Assembly: GCA_030640385.1 (NCBI GenBank)
Contig: DAOWJL010000009.1
Span: forward strand, 1 to 18,294
Source: Dehalococcoidia bacterium
Lineage (GTDB): Bacteria > Chloroflexota > Dehalococcoidia > Dehalococcoidales > G020351185
Length of the DNA stretch: 18,294 nt
Direction of reading: 5' to 3'
Shown piece after piece: positions 1 through 7,263 of this stretch. The notes under the pieces are model-generated. The model was not told where the DNA came from. It searched no databases and saw nothing but the letters and a program-made list of their open reading frames with translations. Numbering within the stretch: position 1 is the first letter of the stretch; each line of letters begins with the position of its first letter. The translations under genes and the position numbers were made by a program.

Positions 1-266
1 CCTTGGTAAGCCGTTACCCTACCAACTAGCTAATCAGCCGCAAGCCCCTCCCCAAGCGCCCGAAGGCTTTGGTGATGAAGCATTACCTCCACCACAACAT
101 GCGGTATTACCCTCAGTTTCCCGAGGCTATTCCCCACTTAGGGGCAGGTTACTTACGTGTTACTCACCCGTTTGCCACTGCCTTGATAAAATCAAGGCCG
201 TTCGACTTGCATGCATAATGCACGCCGCCAGCGTTTATCCTGAGCCAGGATCAAACTCTCAAAACA
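1..266 (-). rRNA. rrs: 16S ribosomal RNA, 5' portion (partial)
   Basis: Read on the minus strand, bases 240-259 give the conserved bacterial 16S opening (AGAGTTTGATCCTGGCTCAG), followed by the usual 5' domain words such as the 'GTGAGTAACACG' and 'AATAGCC' segments and the 'CTAGTTGGTAGGGTAACGGC' segment at the left edge. Aligning the opening with E. coli numbering places the mature 5' end near base 266. Only roughly the first 260 bases of the gene are inside the window; the rest lies beyond base 1. The wording around helices 6-10 resembles Dehalococcoidia 16S from memory, but this was not aligned. There is no tRNA or 23S in the visible part. Confidence 0.98.
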
Positions 267-307
267 TAAAGAGTGTTTAATTGCTTACGCTTTTTAACCT
301 TCCTTCC

Positions 308-326
308 GCTATCCAGTTGTTAAGGT
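308..326 (-). other. 16S leader boxA-like/processing element
   Basis: On the minus strand the leader between the rRNA promoter and the 16S start contains ACCTTAACAACTGGATAGC. This resembles the boxA-like antitermination or processing words found upstream of many bacterial 16S genes (E. coli boxA is TGCTCTTTAACA). The assignment rests only on wording and position, about 40-60 bases upstream of the mature 5' end. Confidence 0.4.
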
Positions 327-343
327 ACGATTTATGTAGAAGA

Positions 344-372
344 ATATTATCATAATACCGCTACCTTGTCAA
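344..372 (-). promoter_or_regulatory. Probable rRNA promoter (sigma70-type)
   Basis: On the minus strand there is a perfect -35 TTGACA (367-372), a 17-base spacer, and a -10 TAATAT (344-349). Transcription would start near base 337 and give a leader of about 70 bases before the 16S 5' end. The near-ideal -35 and spacer fit a strong rRNA promoter. Confidence 0.75.
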
Positions 373-399
373 CTGAACCCTGATAGCCTTCAATACTAA

Positions 400-430
400 T
401 TGACACCAGCCCTGCTGCTTTACTAAACTA
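400..430 (+). promoter_or_regulatory. Possible promoter of the tldD operon
   Basis: A perfect TTGACA lies at 400-405 on the plus strand. The best -10 candidate is TAAACT at 425-430 with a long 19-base spacer; TACTAA at 421-426 is another weak option. Divergent from the rRNA promoter and about 33 bases upstream of the tldD start. The -10 is poor, so the exact hexamer is uncertain. Confidence 0.4.
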
Positions 431-462
431 ATTAAGTTATTATTTATGAATGGGAGGAATAT

Positions 463-1839
463 TTGCCTGAAATTGAAGATATTGCTTCCCGGATAGCCGG
501 GGAATTCAAAAAGCATAAAGCAGAATATATAGAAGCCCACCTTGAGCAATCCAGCTCCAGCCATATTGCCTACCGCGGTAGAAAGCTGGAATCCATCGGT
601 AAGAGCAGCAGTATCGGCGGTAACATACGCGCTTATGTAAAAGGTGGCTGGGGTTTTACCAGCTTCAATAAACTTGACGAAGCAATATCACGCATCGAGC
701 TGGCTATAGAGCAGGCGCAGCTGGCTGGCAGAGAAGAAGGTAAACTGGCAGTGGTGCCGCCGGTGATAGATAAGGTGCCCTCCGGTATTGACAGAAATCC
801 GGTAGATATTCCCCTGTCCGCTAAAAAGCAATTACTGGATGAATACAACGATATCATCTGGCAAACTCCAAAGCTGCAGACATCGGTCATCGGCTATGGC
901 GATGGTTACAAAAAGTCCATCTTCATCAATTCTTCAGGCAGCTTCATTAAGCAGGAGAGAGCAGATGTCACCCTGCGCCTGACGGCGGTTGCTACCGATG
1001 GCAACGAAGTTCAGCAGGCGAACCTGAGCATAGGTAGCCGCGGTGATTTCAACCAGATTCAGAACCTCCACCGGCAGATCGCAGAAATGGCGAAGCACTC
1101 CGTTGAGCTGTTATCGGCACCCCAGGTCAAGGGGGGTGAATATACCGTTGTCCTGGACCCGGTGCTGGCCGGGGTCTTCGTCCACGAGGCTTTCGGCCAC
1201 CTTTCCGAATCGGATTTTGTCTATGAAAACGAAAGTATGCGCCAGATTATGACCCTGGGCAAGGAATTCGGCGGCAGACACCTTAACATTATCGACAGCG
1301 CCCTCGTGCCCGGTCTCAGGGGCAGCTACAAATACGATGATGAAGGCGTGCCGGCCACCAAAACCTATCTTATCCATGAAGGTAAGCTGGTGGGGCGGCT
1401 GCACTCCAGGGAAACTTCAGCCAGGATGGGTGAAAAGCCCACCGGCAATGCCAGGGCAATCAGCTATCGCTATCCGCCCATCGTGCGTATGACCAATACA
1501 TACATAGAGCCGGGAACGGTTGCTTTCAACGATATGATAGCCGATATAAAGGAGGGGGTCTATGCCAAAAACTGGTACGGCGGCACTACCAGTATGGAGA
1601 TGTTTACCTTCTCCGCCGGTGAAGCCTATATGATACGCAATGGTAAAATCGCCGAATTATTACGTCCGGTGGTGCTCAGCGGTAACGTCTTTACCACCCT
1701 TAAAAATATAGACGCCATTGGCAATGACCTGGATATGAACCAAGGTGGCGGCTGTGGCAAAGGGGAGCAGTCACCATTGCCGGTTTCAAACGGCAGCCCG
1801 CATATCCGTATTCGCCGTTGCCTGGTGGGAGGTGCTTAA
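463..1839 (+). CDS. tldD: TldD metalloprotease subunit
   Basis: Predicted catalytic subunit of the TldD/TldE zinc protease, a cytoplasmic complex that in E. coli trims microcin B17 precursor and the CcdA antitoxin and degrades unfolded small peptides. The 458-residue protein has the family's HEAFGH site (HExxxH; His241, Glu242, His246) and a C-terminal GGCGKGEQ segment whose Cys431 matches the third zinc ligand known in TldD. Length fits the family (about 450-480). Translation starts at TTG (463), preceded by GGGAGGA at 452-458. It is the first gene of a six-gene operon and overlaps tldE by one base (TAATG). The physiological substrate here is not visible; no RiPP precursor gene was seen nearby. 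Confidence 0.95.
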   Translation: MPEIEDIASRIAGEFKKHKAEYIEAHLEQSSSSHIAYRGRKLESIGKSSSIGGNIRAYVKGGWGFTSFNKLDEAISRIELAIEQAQLAGREEGKLAVVPPVIDKVPSGIDRNPVDIPLSAKKQLLDEYNDIIWQTPKLQTSVIGYGDGYKKSIFINSSGSFIKQERADVTLRLTAVATDGNEVQQANLSIGSRGDFNQIQNLHRQIAEMAKHSVELLSAPQVKGGEYTVVLDPVLAGVFVHEAFGHLSESDFVYENESMRQIMTLGKEFGGRHLNIIDSALVPGLRGSYKYDDEGVPATKTYLIHEGKLVGRLHSRETSARMGEKPTGNARAISYRYPPIVRMTNTYIEPGTVAFNDMIADIKEGVYAKNWYGGTTSMEMFTFSAGEAYMIRNGKIAELLRPVVLSGNVFTTLKNIDAIGNDLDMNQGGGCGKGEQSPLPVSNGSPHIRIRRCLVGGA

Positions 1840-3143
1840 TGGAAGAAATACTGGAAAAGGCAAAAAAGGTAGCCGAAGCCGCCGAGGTATTTCTTGTTAC
1901 CTCTGAAGAAATCCCGGTGCAGTTCGAAGCCAACCGTCTGAAGCATATCCAGAGCAAGCAGAGCCAGATTGTAGCGCTGCGTATTATCAGTAAGGGCAGA
2001 ATTGGTTACAGCGTCACCACCAACCCGGATGATGTGGACGGTCTTGTCGATGCGGCAGTGGAGACAGCCGAGTTCGGCATGCCAGCCAGGTTCGAGTTCC
2101 CCACCCCAAGCACCTACCCACAGGTTGAAATATACGATAATAAAGTTGAATCTGTATCGCTTGAACGAATGGTAAGTCTGGGAGAGGAAATGATAACCGC
2201 AATAAAGGGGCATAATGCGGATATCATCTGCGAAGCCGGTGTTTCAAAAGATTTTGTATCTGTAAAAATAATAAACTCCAGTGGTAATAGCGCAGGCTAC
2301 AGCAAGAGTATCTTCAGCCTGGGAATGGAAGGCAGCCTCATCCGCGGCACCGATATGCTTTTTGTGGCTGAAAGCAAGAGCTCCTGCCACCCGCTTAATA
2401 CTGCTAAAAGTATAACAGATAATATCATCAGGCAGCTGGAGTGGGCTAAAGAACAGGCTGCGGTGCCGGCAAAAACCCTTCCTGTAATATTTACACCCAA
2501 CGGTGTTGCCAGCGCCTTAATAAGCCCGCTGATGGTAGCCTTTAACGGCAAAACGGTTCTTGAGGGTGCGTCACCGATAGGCAACCGGCTGGGTGAGCCT
2601 GTTTTTGACAGCAAATTCAATCTCCGGGATGATGCCACCATAGACTATCGCCCCGGTAGCCACCCCTTCGATGACGAGGGAGTCTCCAGCCGGCGCACAC
2701 CTCTAATTGAAGCCGGCATTCCTGTTAATTTCATCTACGACCTGCAAACAGCCGCCCTGGTTGATAAACAGAGCACCGGCAACGGCAAACGCCATGGCGG
2801 CGGGCTGCCCTCGCCATCACCGAATGCTTTCGTTATTCAACCCGGCGATGTCTCTTTCGATGATATGCTGGCTGATATAAAGGAAGGGCTTGTCATTGAA
2901 TACCTTATGGGAGCCGGGCAGGGAAATATACTGGGCGGTGATTTCAGCGGCAATGTCCTCTTGGGCTATAAAGTGGAAAATGGTAAAATAAAAGGCAGGG
3001 TTAAGGATACAATGGTTTCGGGTAACGTTTATCAGTTGCTTAAAGAGATAACAGCCATTGGCAATGATAACAAATGGGTTGGCAGCTTTCTCAACAGCCC
3101 GTCCATTTATTGCCCCGGCCTTTCGGTTTCGGTTAAGGATTAG
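1839..3143 (+). CDS. tldE: TldE/PmbA, non-catalytic partner of TldD
   Basis: PmbA/TldE family protein of 434 residues, partner of the upstream TldD in the heterodimeric TldD/E protease. It is homologous in layout to TldD (for example the FDDMLADIKEGL segment, and AIGND near the C-terminus) but lacks the HExxxH motif and the final Cys zinc ligand. This is the expected state of TldE, where the TldD subunit carries the metal. I choose ATG at 1839, not the upstream in-frame TTG at 1818, because GGGAGG (1827-1832) is spaced 6 bases from it and the ATG overlaps the tldD stop. The following gene begins about 20 bases after the stop. Confidence 0.93.
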   Translation: MEEILEKAKKVAEAAEVFLVTSEEIPVQFEANRLKHIQSKQSQIVALRIISKGRIGYSVTTNPDDVDGLVDAAVETAEFGMPARFEFPTPSTYPQVEIYDNKVESVSLERMVSLGEEMITAIKGHNADIICEAGVSKDFVSVKIINSSGNSAGYSKSIFSLGMEGSLIRGTDMLFVAESKSSCHPLNTAKSITDNIIRQLEWAKEQAAVPAKTLPVIFTPNGVASALISPLMVAFNGKTVLEGASPIGNRLGEPVFDSKFNLRDDATIDYRPGSHPFDDEGVSSRRTPLIEAGIPVNFIYDLQTAALVDKQSTGNGKRHGGGLPSPSPNAFVIQPGDVSFDDMLADIKEGLVIEYLMGAGQGNILGGDFSGNVLLGYKVENGKIKGRVKDTMVSGNVYQLLKEITAIGNDNKWVGSFLNSPSIYCPGLSVSVKD

Positions 3144-3163
3144 TTATATAGAGGTGAACTGTA

Positions 3164-3961
3164 ATTAACGCCAAGGATTTAGTTAAAATTTATGCCCGGC
3201 CAAGGCTCAACTCGCCCAATATGCTTGCTGCCTGGCCTGGTATAAGCAACGTGGCTATGATAGTCGCCACATACCTGAGCAAGAAACTGGAGCTCAAGCA
3301 GCTGGCAGAGGTGCACGCCCCCTACTTCTTTGACCCTATCGGAGTTCTGGTAAAGAGCAACATTATAGAGGAACCCCAGTTCCCGCAGAGCCTTTTCTAT
3401 TACTGGAAAAACCGCCCCGGCAAGAGCGACCTGATCCTGTTTATCGGAGACGCACAACCAACCACAAAGGGATATGATATGGCTAATTGTGTCCTTGATA
3501 TAGGGCAGAGGTTTAAAGCAAAGAAAGTTTTTACATGTGCCGCTGCCCTGACCCGCATACACCATACGGAACAACCCAGGGTCTGGGGGGTGGGGACCAG
3601 CCCGGCGGTAGCCAGTGAGCTTGAAAAATATGACCTGGTGCGGGGAGGTAACCTCCAGATTGCCGGATTGAACGGTTTACTGCTTGGCGCAGCCAAGAAA
3701 AGGGATATTGACGGCATCTGCCTGCTTGGTGAAGTGCCGACATATGCCACCAGGATGCAGAATCCGATAGCCGCACTGGCTATATTAAACAAACTAACCG
3801 TGATGCTGGATATTGAAATTGATACCGGCGAATTAGCCCACCTTGCCAGTGAAACAAAGGAAACTATGAAACAGGTGGCTGCCGAGGCTATGGAAGAGTA
3901 CATAGACTACTTCACCGAGCCTATCTGGGAGCGTGGAGAAGATGAAGAGGAAGTGAAGTAA
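3164..3961 (+). CDS. PAC2 (proteasome assembly chaperone-like) family protein, probable ATT start
   Basis: Matches the PAC2/DUF75 family, whose eukaryotic members help assemble 20S proteasomes; the role of bacterial and archaeal members is mostly unknown. Seen: an N-terminal MLAAWPGISNVA segment like the PAC2 'PG-x-x-x-VG' motif, a central FIGDAQPT, GLLLGAAKKRDIDGICLLGE, and an acidic C-terminus. The first ATG (3221) has no ribosome binding site and removes family-like sequence. Upstream in frame the codons encode NAKDLVKIYARPRLNSPN back to an ATT at 3164, placed 7 bases after GAGGTG (3151-3156). A stop (TGA 3155-3157) closes the frame above, and no ATG, GTG or TTG lies between. The protein would have 265 residues from ATT, or 246 from ATG 3221. 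Start choice is inference; the family call is firmer. Confidence 0.85.
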   Translation: MNAKDLVKIYARPRLNSPNMLAAWPGISNVAMIVATYLSKKLELKQLAEVHAPYFFDPIGVLVKSNIIEEPQFPQSLFYYWKNRPGKSDLILFIGDAQPTTKGYDMANCVLDIGQRFKAKKVFTCAAALTRIHHTEQPRVWGVGTSPAVASELEKYDLVRGGNLQIAGLNGLLLGAAKKRDIDGICLLGEVPTYATRMQNPIAALAILNKLTVMLDIEIDTGELAHLASETKETMKQVAAEAMEEYIDYFTEPIWERGEDEEEVK

Positions 3962-3965
3962 CACT

Positions 3966-4922
3966 TTGGAAGACAATTTACCACCCATCGAGCAGATAAT
4001 CAGCGACCTTGCCGATGACAATCAGCCAATACTGAATGTCAGGCTAGCTGAACTATCAGACCTGAATCCTCAACAGTTAAAACTTCTTAACAATACCTGG
4101 CAGAGCATTGAAGTGAAACGGCGGCGGCAGATTATGCACCGCCTTTTAGAACTGGCTGAGGATGATGTTTGTCTCAACTTTGATGGCATATTCAAATACA
4201 GTCTGAAGGATGAGGATGAAGAAGTGCGCATCACAGCCATTGAAAGTCTCTGGGAGAATGAAAAAACATCCCTTATTGAGCCACTGACCGATTTAATGAA
4301 TAACGACCGCTCGCAGAAGGCCCAGGCGGCAGCAGCCTTAGCACTGGGTAGATTCGCTCTGCTCGCCGAGAACCTGAAAATCTCCAAGGACTACGCCACC
4401 CGCTTGAGCCGGTCGCTGCTTGCTACCCTGGCCGATAGCAGTAAGCCTATAGATGTCAGGCGCCGGGCGCTGGAAGCAGTCGCACCTCTTAGTCTTCACC
4501 AGGTGAAGCAGGCAATCACCGGGTCTTACCATAACGGCGATCCTTTGCTTAAGGTCAGCGCTATATATGCCATGGGTAAAAACTGCGATCCCTGCTGGTT
4601 GCCGATTCTGTTATCAGAGCTAACCACTAACGATTCTGAAATACGCTATGAAGCGGCGGCAGCTTGCGGTGAGCTGGGGGAGCAAGAGGCAGTTCCTTAC
4701 CTTATTGAGCTTATTAACGATGATGATGCTGATGTTCAGATGGCATCTGTTCAGGCGCTGGGAAAAATCGGCGGCAGCGAAGCCAGGGAACACCTGAAGA
4801 AGTGCCTCGACCACCAGAGTGAAGCCGTCCGCCAGGCAGCTACACAGGCATTGTATGAGCTGGAAATAATCACAGAGCCTATCAGTCCCCGTTATATAGA
4901 TGACGGAGAACTGTATGGCTAA
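3966..4922 (+). CDS. HEAT-repeat protein
   Basis: A 318-residue all-helical protein built of HEAT (PBS-lyase-type) repeats, which normally act as protein-binding scaffolds. Repeats are visible as paired helices such as VRITAIESLWE, AQAAAALALGRFA, LKVSAIYAMGK, IRYEAAAACGELGEQEAVPYL and VQMASVQALGKIGG, about 30-37 residues apart. The last three are the most regular. There is no signal peptide or enzymatic motif. It starts at TTG (3966), 4 bases after the PAC2 stop, with a weak AGAGGAAG upstream. It overlaps the next gene by 8 bases. Adjacency to TldD/E and PAC2 suggests a scaffold role in protein turnover, but that is inference. Confidence 0.85.
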   Translation: MEDNLPPIEQIISDLADDNQPILNVRLAELSDLNPQQLKLLNNTWQSIEVKRRRQIMHRLLELAEDDVCLNFDGIFKYSLKDEDEEVRITAIESLWENEKTSLIEPLTDLMNNDRSQKAQAAAALALGRFALLAENLKISKDYATRLSRSLLATLADSSKPIDVRRRALEAVAPLSLHQVKQAITGSYHNGDPLLKVSAIYAMGKNCDPCWLPILLSELTTNDSEIRYEAAAACGELGEQEAVPYLIELINDDDADVQMASVQALGKIGGSEAREHLKKCLDHQSEAVRQAATQALYELEIITEPISPRYIDDGELYG

Positions 4923-5469
4923 AGATGACAAAGCCATCCTGTGCCGCAAAAGCCTGGCTGATGCTCCGGCAGACTACACCTGGCAGACAGACCCGGAACT
5001 GGCTCACCTGACAGCCACAATACCAATAACCACCAGCCTTACAGACTACCTTTTGGAATACGCCAGCCAAATAAACCATGAACATCCGTCAAAACACCAG
5101 TTTGCTATCAAAACCCGCGATGGCAGGCACATCGGTAATTGCGCCTGCTACGGCATTGACAAAGCAAAGGGCGAAGCCGAAATAGGCATCATGATAGGTG
5201 ACCGCCGTTACTGGGACAAGGGCTATGGTACTAATGCGGTGAGTTCTCTCGTACAATATACCTTTAACCAGGTTAACTCTATACGAATCCACTTAAAGAC
5301 CCTGGAATCTAATAAAAGGGCTCAAAGGTGCTTCTTCAAATGTGGCTTCACCGTGTGTGGGAATATAATAAACAATGGAAATAATTTTGTCCTCATGGAA
5401 CTACTTCGCAGCCAGTGGCAGCAAAACAAGGATAAATATCCGCAGTCATGCCAATTGATTCTCCGGTAA
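4915..5469 (+). CDS. GNAT-family N-acetyltransferase (RimJ/RimL-like)
   Basis: Predicted acetyl-CoA-dependent N-acetyltransferase of 184 residues. The acetyl-CoA loop is visible as RRYWDKGYGTNAV (residues 98-110, a form of R/Q-x-x-G-x-G), preceded by the EAEIGIMIGD beta strand and followed by IRIHLKTLESNKRAQRCFFKCGF, the usual C-terminal GNAT half in which neighbouring Asn and Lys residues contact the cofactor. Substrate is unknown; RimJ/RimL relatives modify protein N-termini or small molecules. ATG at 4915 is preferred over ATG 4900 because GGAG (4905-4908) sits 6 bases ahead of it. Translationally coupled to the HEAT gene by an 8-base overlap. Confidence 0.88.
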   Translation: MAKDDKAILCRKSLADAPADYTWQTDPELAHLTATIPITTSLTDYLLEYASQINHEHPSKHQFAIKTRDGRHIGNCACYGIDKAKGEAEIGIMIGDRRYWDKGYGTNAVSSLVQYTFNQVNSIRIHLKTLESNKRAQRCFFKCGFTVCGNIINNGNNFVLMELLRSQWQQNKDKYPQSCQLILR

Positions 5470-5495
5470 AAACTATGGAAGGAAGAACCGGTTTT

Positions 5496-6200
5496 ATGGC
5501 AAATAAGGATATAACCAGCCTGGAAGACCTGCTAAAGGAAGTAAAGGTAGACAAGGTTGGTGCAGTCAACCTCGGCAATTGGAAAGATACTCCTCTATGG
5601 AAGGATGCCCAAAAACTCCTGCCGGGAGCAAAATCAATAGTCGTGCTGGCTATGGAGTTATTCTCCGAGATTGTTAACCAGACAACGTCAAAAGCTATTG
5701 TAGGGGATTTAGCTCTCCGCGATCTCTATCTGGCTAACAGCGGTGTTATAGAAGGTCACCTTGATTGGGAAGGCTATAAACTGATAAAGAAACTGCATGT
5801 CCGGGATTACAAGGGATTACTGCTACCCGCCGGTGGCAGCCCCTATGACGCCAGGTTCCTTGAAGGCCCTTTATCCTATAAAAACGTGGCTGAGGCAGCA
5901 GGTACAGGTATTATCGGCTGGCACAGCCTGCTTATTACGCCCGAATATGGCCCCAGGGTTAGATTAGCCTGCATCGTCACCGATGCCCCGTTTACCGGCT
6001 CAACACCCACCGACATGGAAAGCCCCTGTATCAAGTGTGGCGGCACCTGTATAAAGATTTGCCCGGCAAAGGCAATCCGGAAGCCACAGGGAGATGAAGC
6101 CTACCGGCTGGATAAATATGCCTGTTGCAGCTACTATACCGCTTCGGGAATGTGTGCCGAGTGTCTCAGGGTCTGCCCCGCCGGTAGAACCACCAAATAA
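5496..6200 (+). CDS. Short QueG-like double [4Fe-4S] cluster protein
   Basis: Resembles the cobalamin/iron-sulfur core of epoxyqueuosine reductase (QueG, COG1600): a PGAKSIVVLAM strand near residues 43-53, GIIGWHSLLITPEYGPRVRL near 138-157, then two cysteine sets, C178/C181/C185/C189-Pro and C211/C220/C223/C227-Pro. This is the bacterial-ferredoxin-like double-cluster arrangement. At 234 residues it is much shorter than QueG (about 350-390) and lacks QueG's C-terminal HEAT-like part, so it may be an electron-transfer or corrinoid-linked redox protein rather than a tRNA-modifying enzyme. I chose ATG 5496 because AAGGAAG (5479-5485) precedes it; ATG 5475 or 5448 are possible. Last gene of the plus-strand operon. 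Confidence 0.75.
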   Translation: MANKDITSLEDLLKEVKVDKVGAVNLGNWKDTPLWKDAQKLLPGAKSIVVLAMELFSEIVNQTTSKAIVGDLALRDLYLANSGVIEGHLDWEGYKLIKKLHVRDYKGLLLPAGGSPYDARFLEGPLSYKNVAEAAGTGIIGWHSLLITPEYGPRVRLACIVTDAPFTGSTPTDMESPCIKCGGTCIKICPAKAIRKPQGDEAYRLDKYACCSYYTASGMCAECLRVCPAGRTTK

Positions 6201-6206
6201 TCAACT

Positions 6207-6650
6207 CTAAGTATCACTCTTGGATGGCAGCCTGACAACCGCCGTGCCTGTTAGCGTCTTCTCTTCCCCGGGATTCTCCGCCCAGATTCTCAAGGTTACC
6301 AGATGCTGGTTTTCTTCAATATACTTTTTTATTACCTTCCCCTGGCATGTAAGGGCTTCCCCCGGAAAGTTTTTTCCTTTATACGATAGGGATAACTTAC
6401 TAATATTACCCTTATCACCCACCCAATCGGTGAGCATCTGCCCTAAAAATGCGCCGGCTAGCTGGCCGTGTACGATAACACCGGGCAACCCCTGCTTCAG
6501 GGCATAGTCTTTATCATAGTGAATGGCATTATAGTCCCCGGAGGCACCAGCCCACATCACCAGCTGAGTGGTTGTCGGCTGCTTTATTAGCTGAGTAATG
6601 TTACTACCCTCAACTACATCTTCATAATATAATTGCTTACCCACAGCCAA
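6207..6650 (-). CDS. MaoC-like hot-dog hydratase, catalytic subunit
   Basis: A 147-residue single hot-dog protein of the MaoC / R-specific enoyl-CoA hydratase group. The hydratase-2 signature is clear: GASGDYNAIHYD, with Asp39 and His44 in the catalytic positions known from PhaJ-type enzymes, followed by VIVHGQLAGAFL. The likely reaction is reversible hydration of a trans-2-enoyl-CoA or related thioester; chain length is not deducible. It starts at TTG (6650) or GTG (6644), both served by the AAGGG just upstream on the minus strand. It lies 9 bases downstream of a second hot-dog gene, with which it probably forms a heterodimer. It ends 6 bases from the convergent QueG-like gene, with no obvious terminator between them. 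Confidence 0.88.
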   Translation of the reverse strand: MAVGKQLYYEDVVEGSNITQLIKQPTTTQLVMWAGASGDYNAIHYDKDYALKQGLPGVIVHGQLAGAFLGQMLTDWVGDKGNISKLSLSYKGKNFPGEALTCQGKVIKKYIEENQHLVTLRIWAENPGEEKTLTGTAVVRLPSKSDT

Positions 6651-6659
6651 TTTACCCTT

Positions 6660-7115
6660 CTAATAAATAATGGTCATCTGGCGACATTCGGCTACCAGCT
6701 CTTTCTTCTGGTTTTTATAAACCATCTCAATGGTAACGAATAGCATTTTCCCCGTACTTCCCTGCCGCTCTCTTATATTTCTGATTTTATTGGTTACCGT
6801 GATAACATCCCCGGGTCTTATTTCCTTATAATTCTCAAGCTCGGTGCTGCCGTGAAGTACTGTAATTTCAGGGTCTGATATTAAATCCTGCAGTATCTTG
6901 CCAAAGCCCAGGGTTAATACAAAATTCAGCGATGCAATAATGCCGCCATAACCGGCTTTAACGCCATACTCCTCGTTCTGCCACAGCGGATTGGGGTCTC
7001 CGATAGCCCGGGCAAAGCGCTTTATCATCCCCTTTTCAATCTCATATACAAGGGGCTTCTCCTCAACCCCGACCCGGCTCTCCAGTTCCTTTATTTTCCC
7101 TGAATCAATGGTCAT
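6660..7115 (-). CDS. FAS1-like (MaoC N-terminal) hot-dog subunit without catalytic His
   Basis: A 151-residue protein of the MaoC_dehydrat_N/FAS1-like dehydratase type. The region equivalent to the hydratase motif reads AIGDPNPLWQNEEY (residues 37-50): Asp40 and Asn42 remain but Trp45 occupies the place of the catalytic His. Related non-catalytic subunits (for example HadA or HadC of mycobacterial fatty acid dehydratases) pair with a catalytic MaoC subunit, and the adjacent downstream gene supplies one. The start is ATG (complement of 7113-7115), with AAAGG ideally spaced upstream; a TTG 9 bases earlier would sit almost on top of that site. First gene of a two-gene minus-strand operon. Confidence 0.85.
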   Translation of the reverse strand: MTIDSGKIKELESRVGVEEKPLVYEIEKGMIKRFARAIGDPNPLWQNEEYGVKAGYGGIIASLNFVLTLGFGKILQDLISDPEITVLHGSTELENYKEIRPGDVITVTNKIRNIRERQGSTGKMLFVTIEMVYKNQKKELVAECRQMTIIY

Positions 7116-7156
7116 ATATGCCAACCTTTAAAGCCAATGCACAATAAGGATTAAAA

Positions 7157-7186
7157 AGTCTATCCCAGCCACACCAGCCGTGTCAA
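7157..7186 (-). promoter_or_regulatory. Probable promoter of the hot-dog hydratase pair
   Basis: On the minus strand a perfect -35 TTGACA (7181-7186) is followed after 18 bases by TAGACT (7157-7162, four of six consensus bases). Transcription would start near 7150, leaving about 35 bases of leader before the ATG. Confidence 0.55.
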
Positions 7187-7225
7187 GAAACTTGCAGATA
7201 CCTCCCGTCATTGACTATTAAAATA

Positions 7226-7234
7226 TGCTATAAT
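7226..7234 (+). promoter_or_regulatory. Extended -10 promoter of the ABC/mtn/SAM-cycle transcript
   Basis: TGCTATAAT at 7226-7234 is a perfect -10 hexamer with the TGn extension. No good -35 exists at 17 bases (CGTCAT); the TTGACT at 7211-7216 is only 12 bases away. An extended -10 can work without a -35. The ABC ATPase start is 30 bases downstream, with AAAGGG at 7253-7258. No riboswitch-sized leader lies between. Confidence 0.6.
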
Positions 7235-7263
7235 GCACCCAGCTTTTATAATAAAGGGTTGTA

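Noticed and set aside
1818..1838. TTG at 1818 as the tldE start
   Set aside because: ATG 1839 has an ideally spaced GGGAGG and overlaps the tldD stop; the extra residues add nothing family-like.
7211..7234. TTGACT plus TATAAT as a standard promoter
   Set aside because: The spacer is only 12 bases, too short for sigma70; the extended -10 explanation is better.
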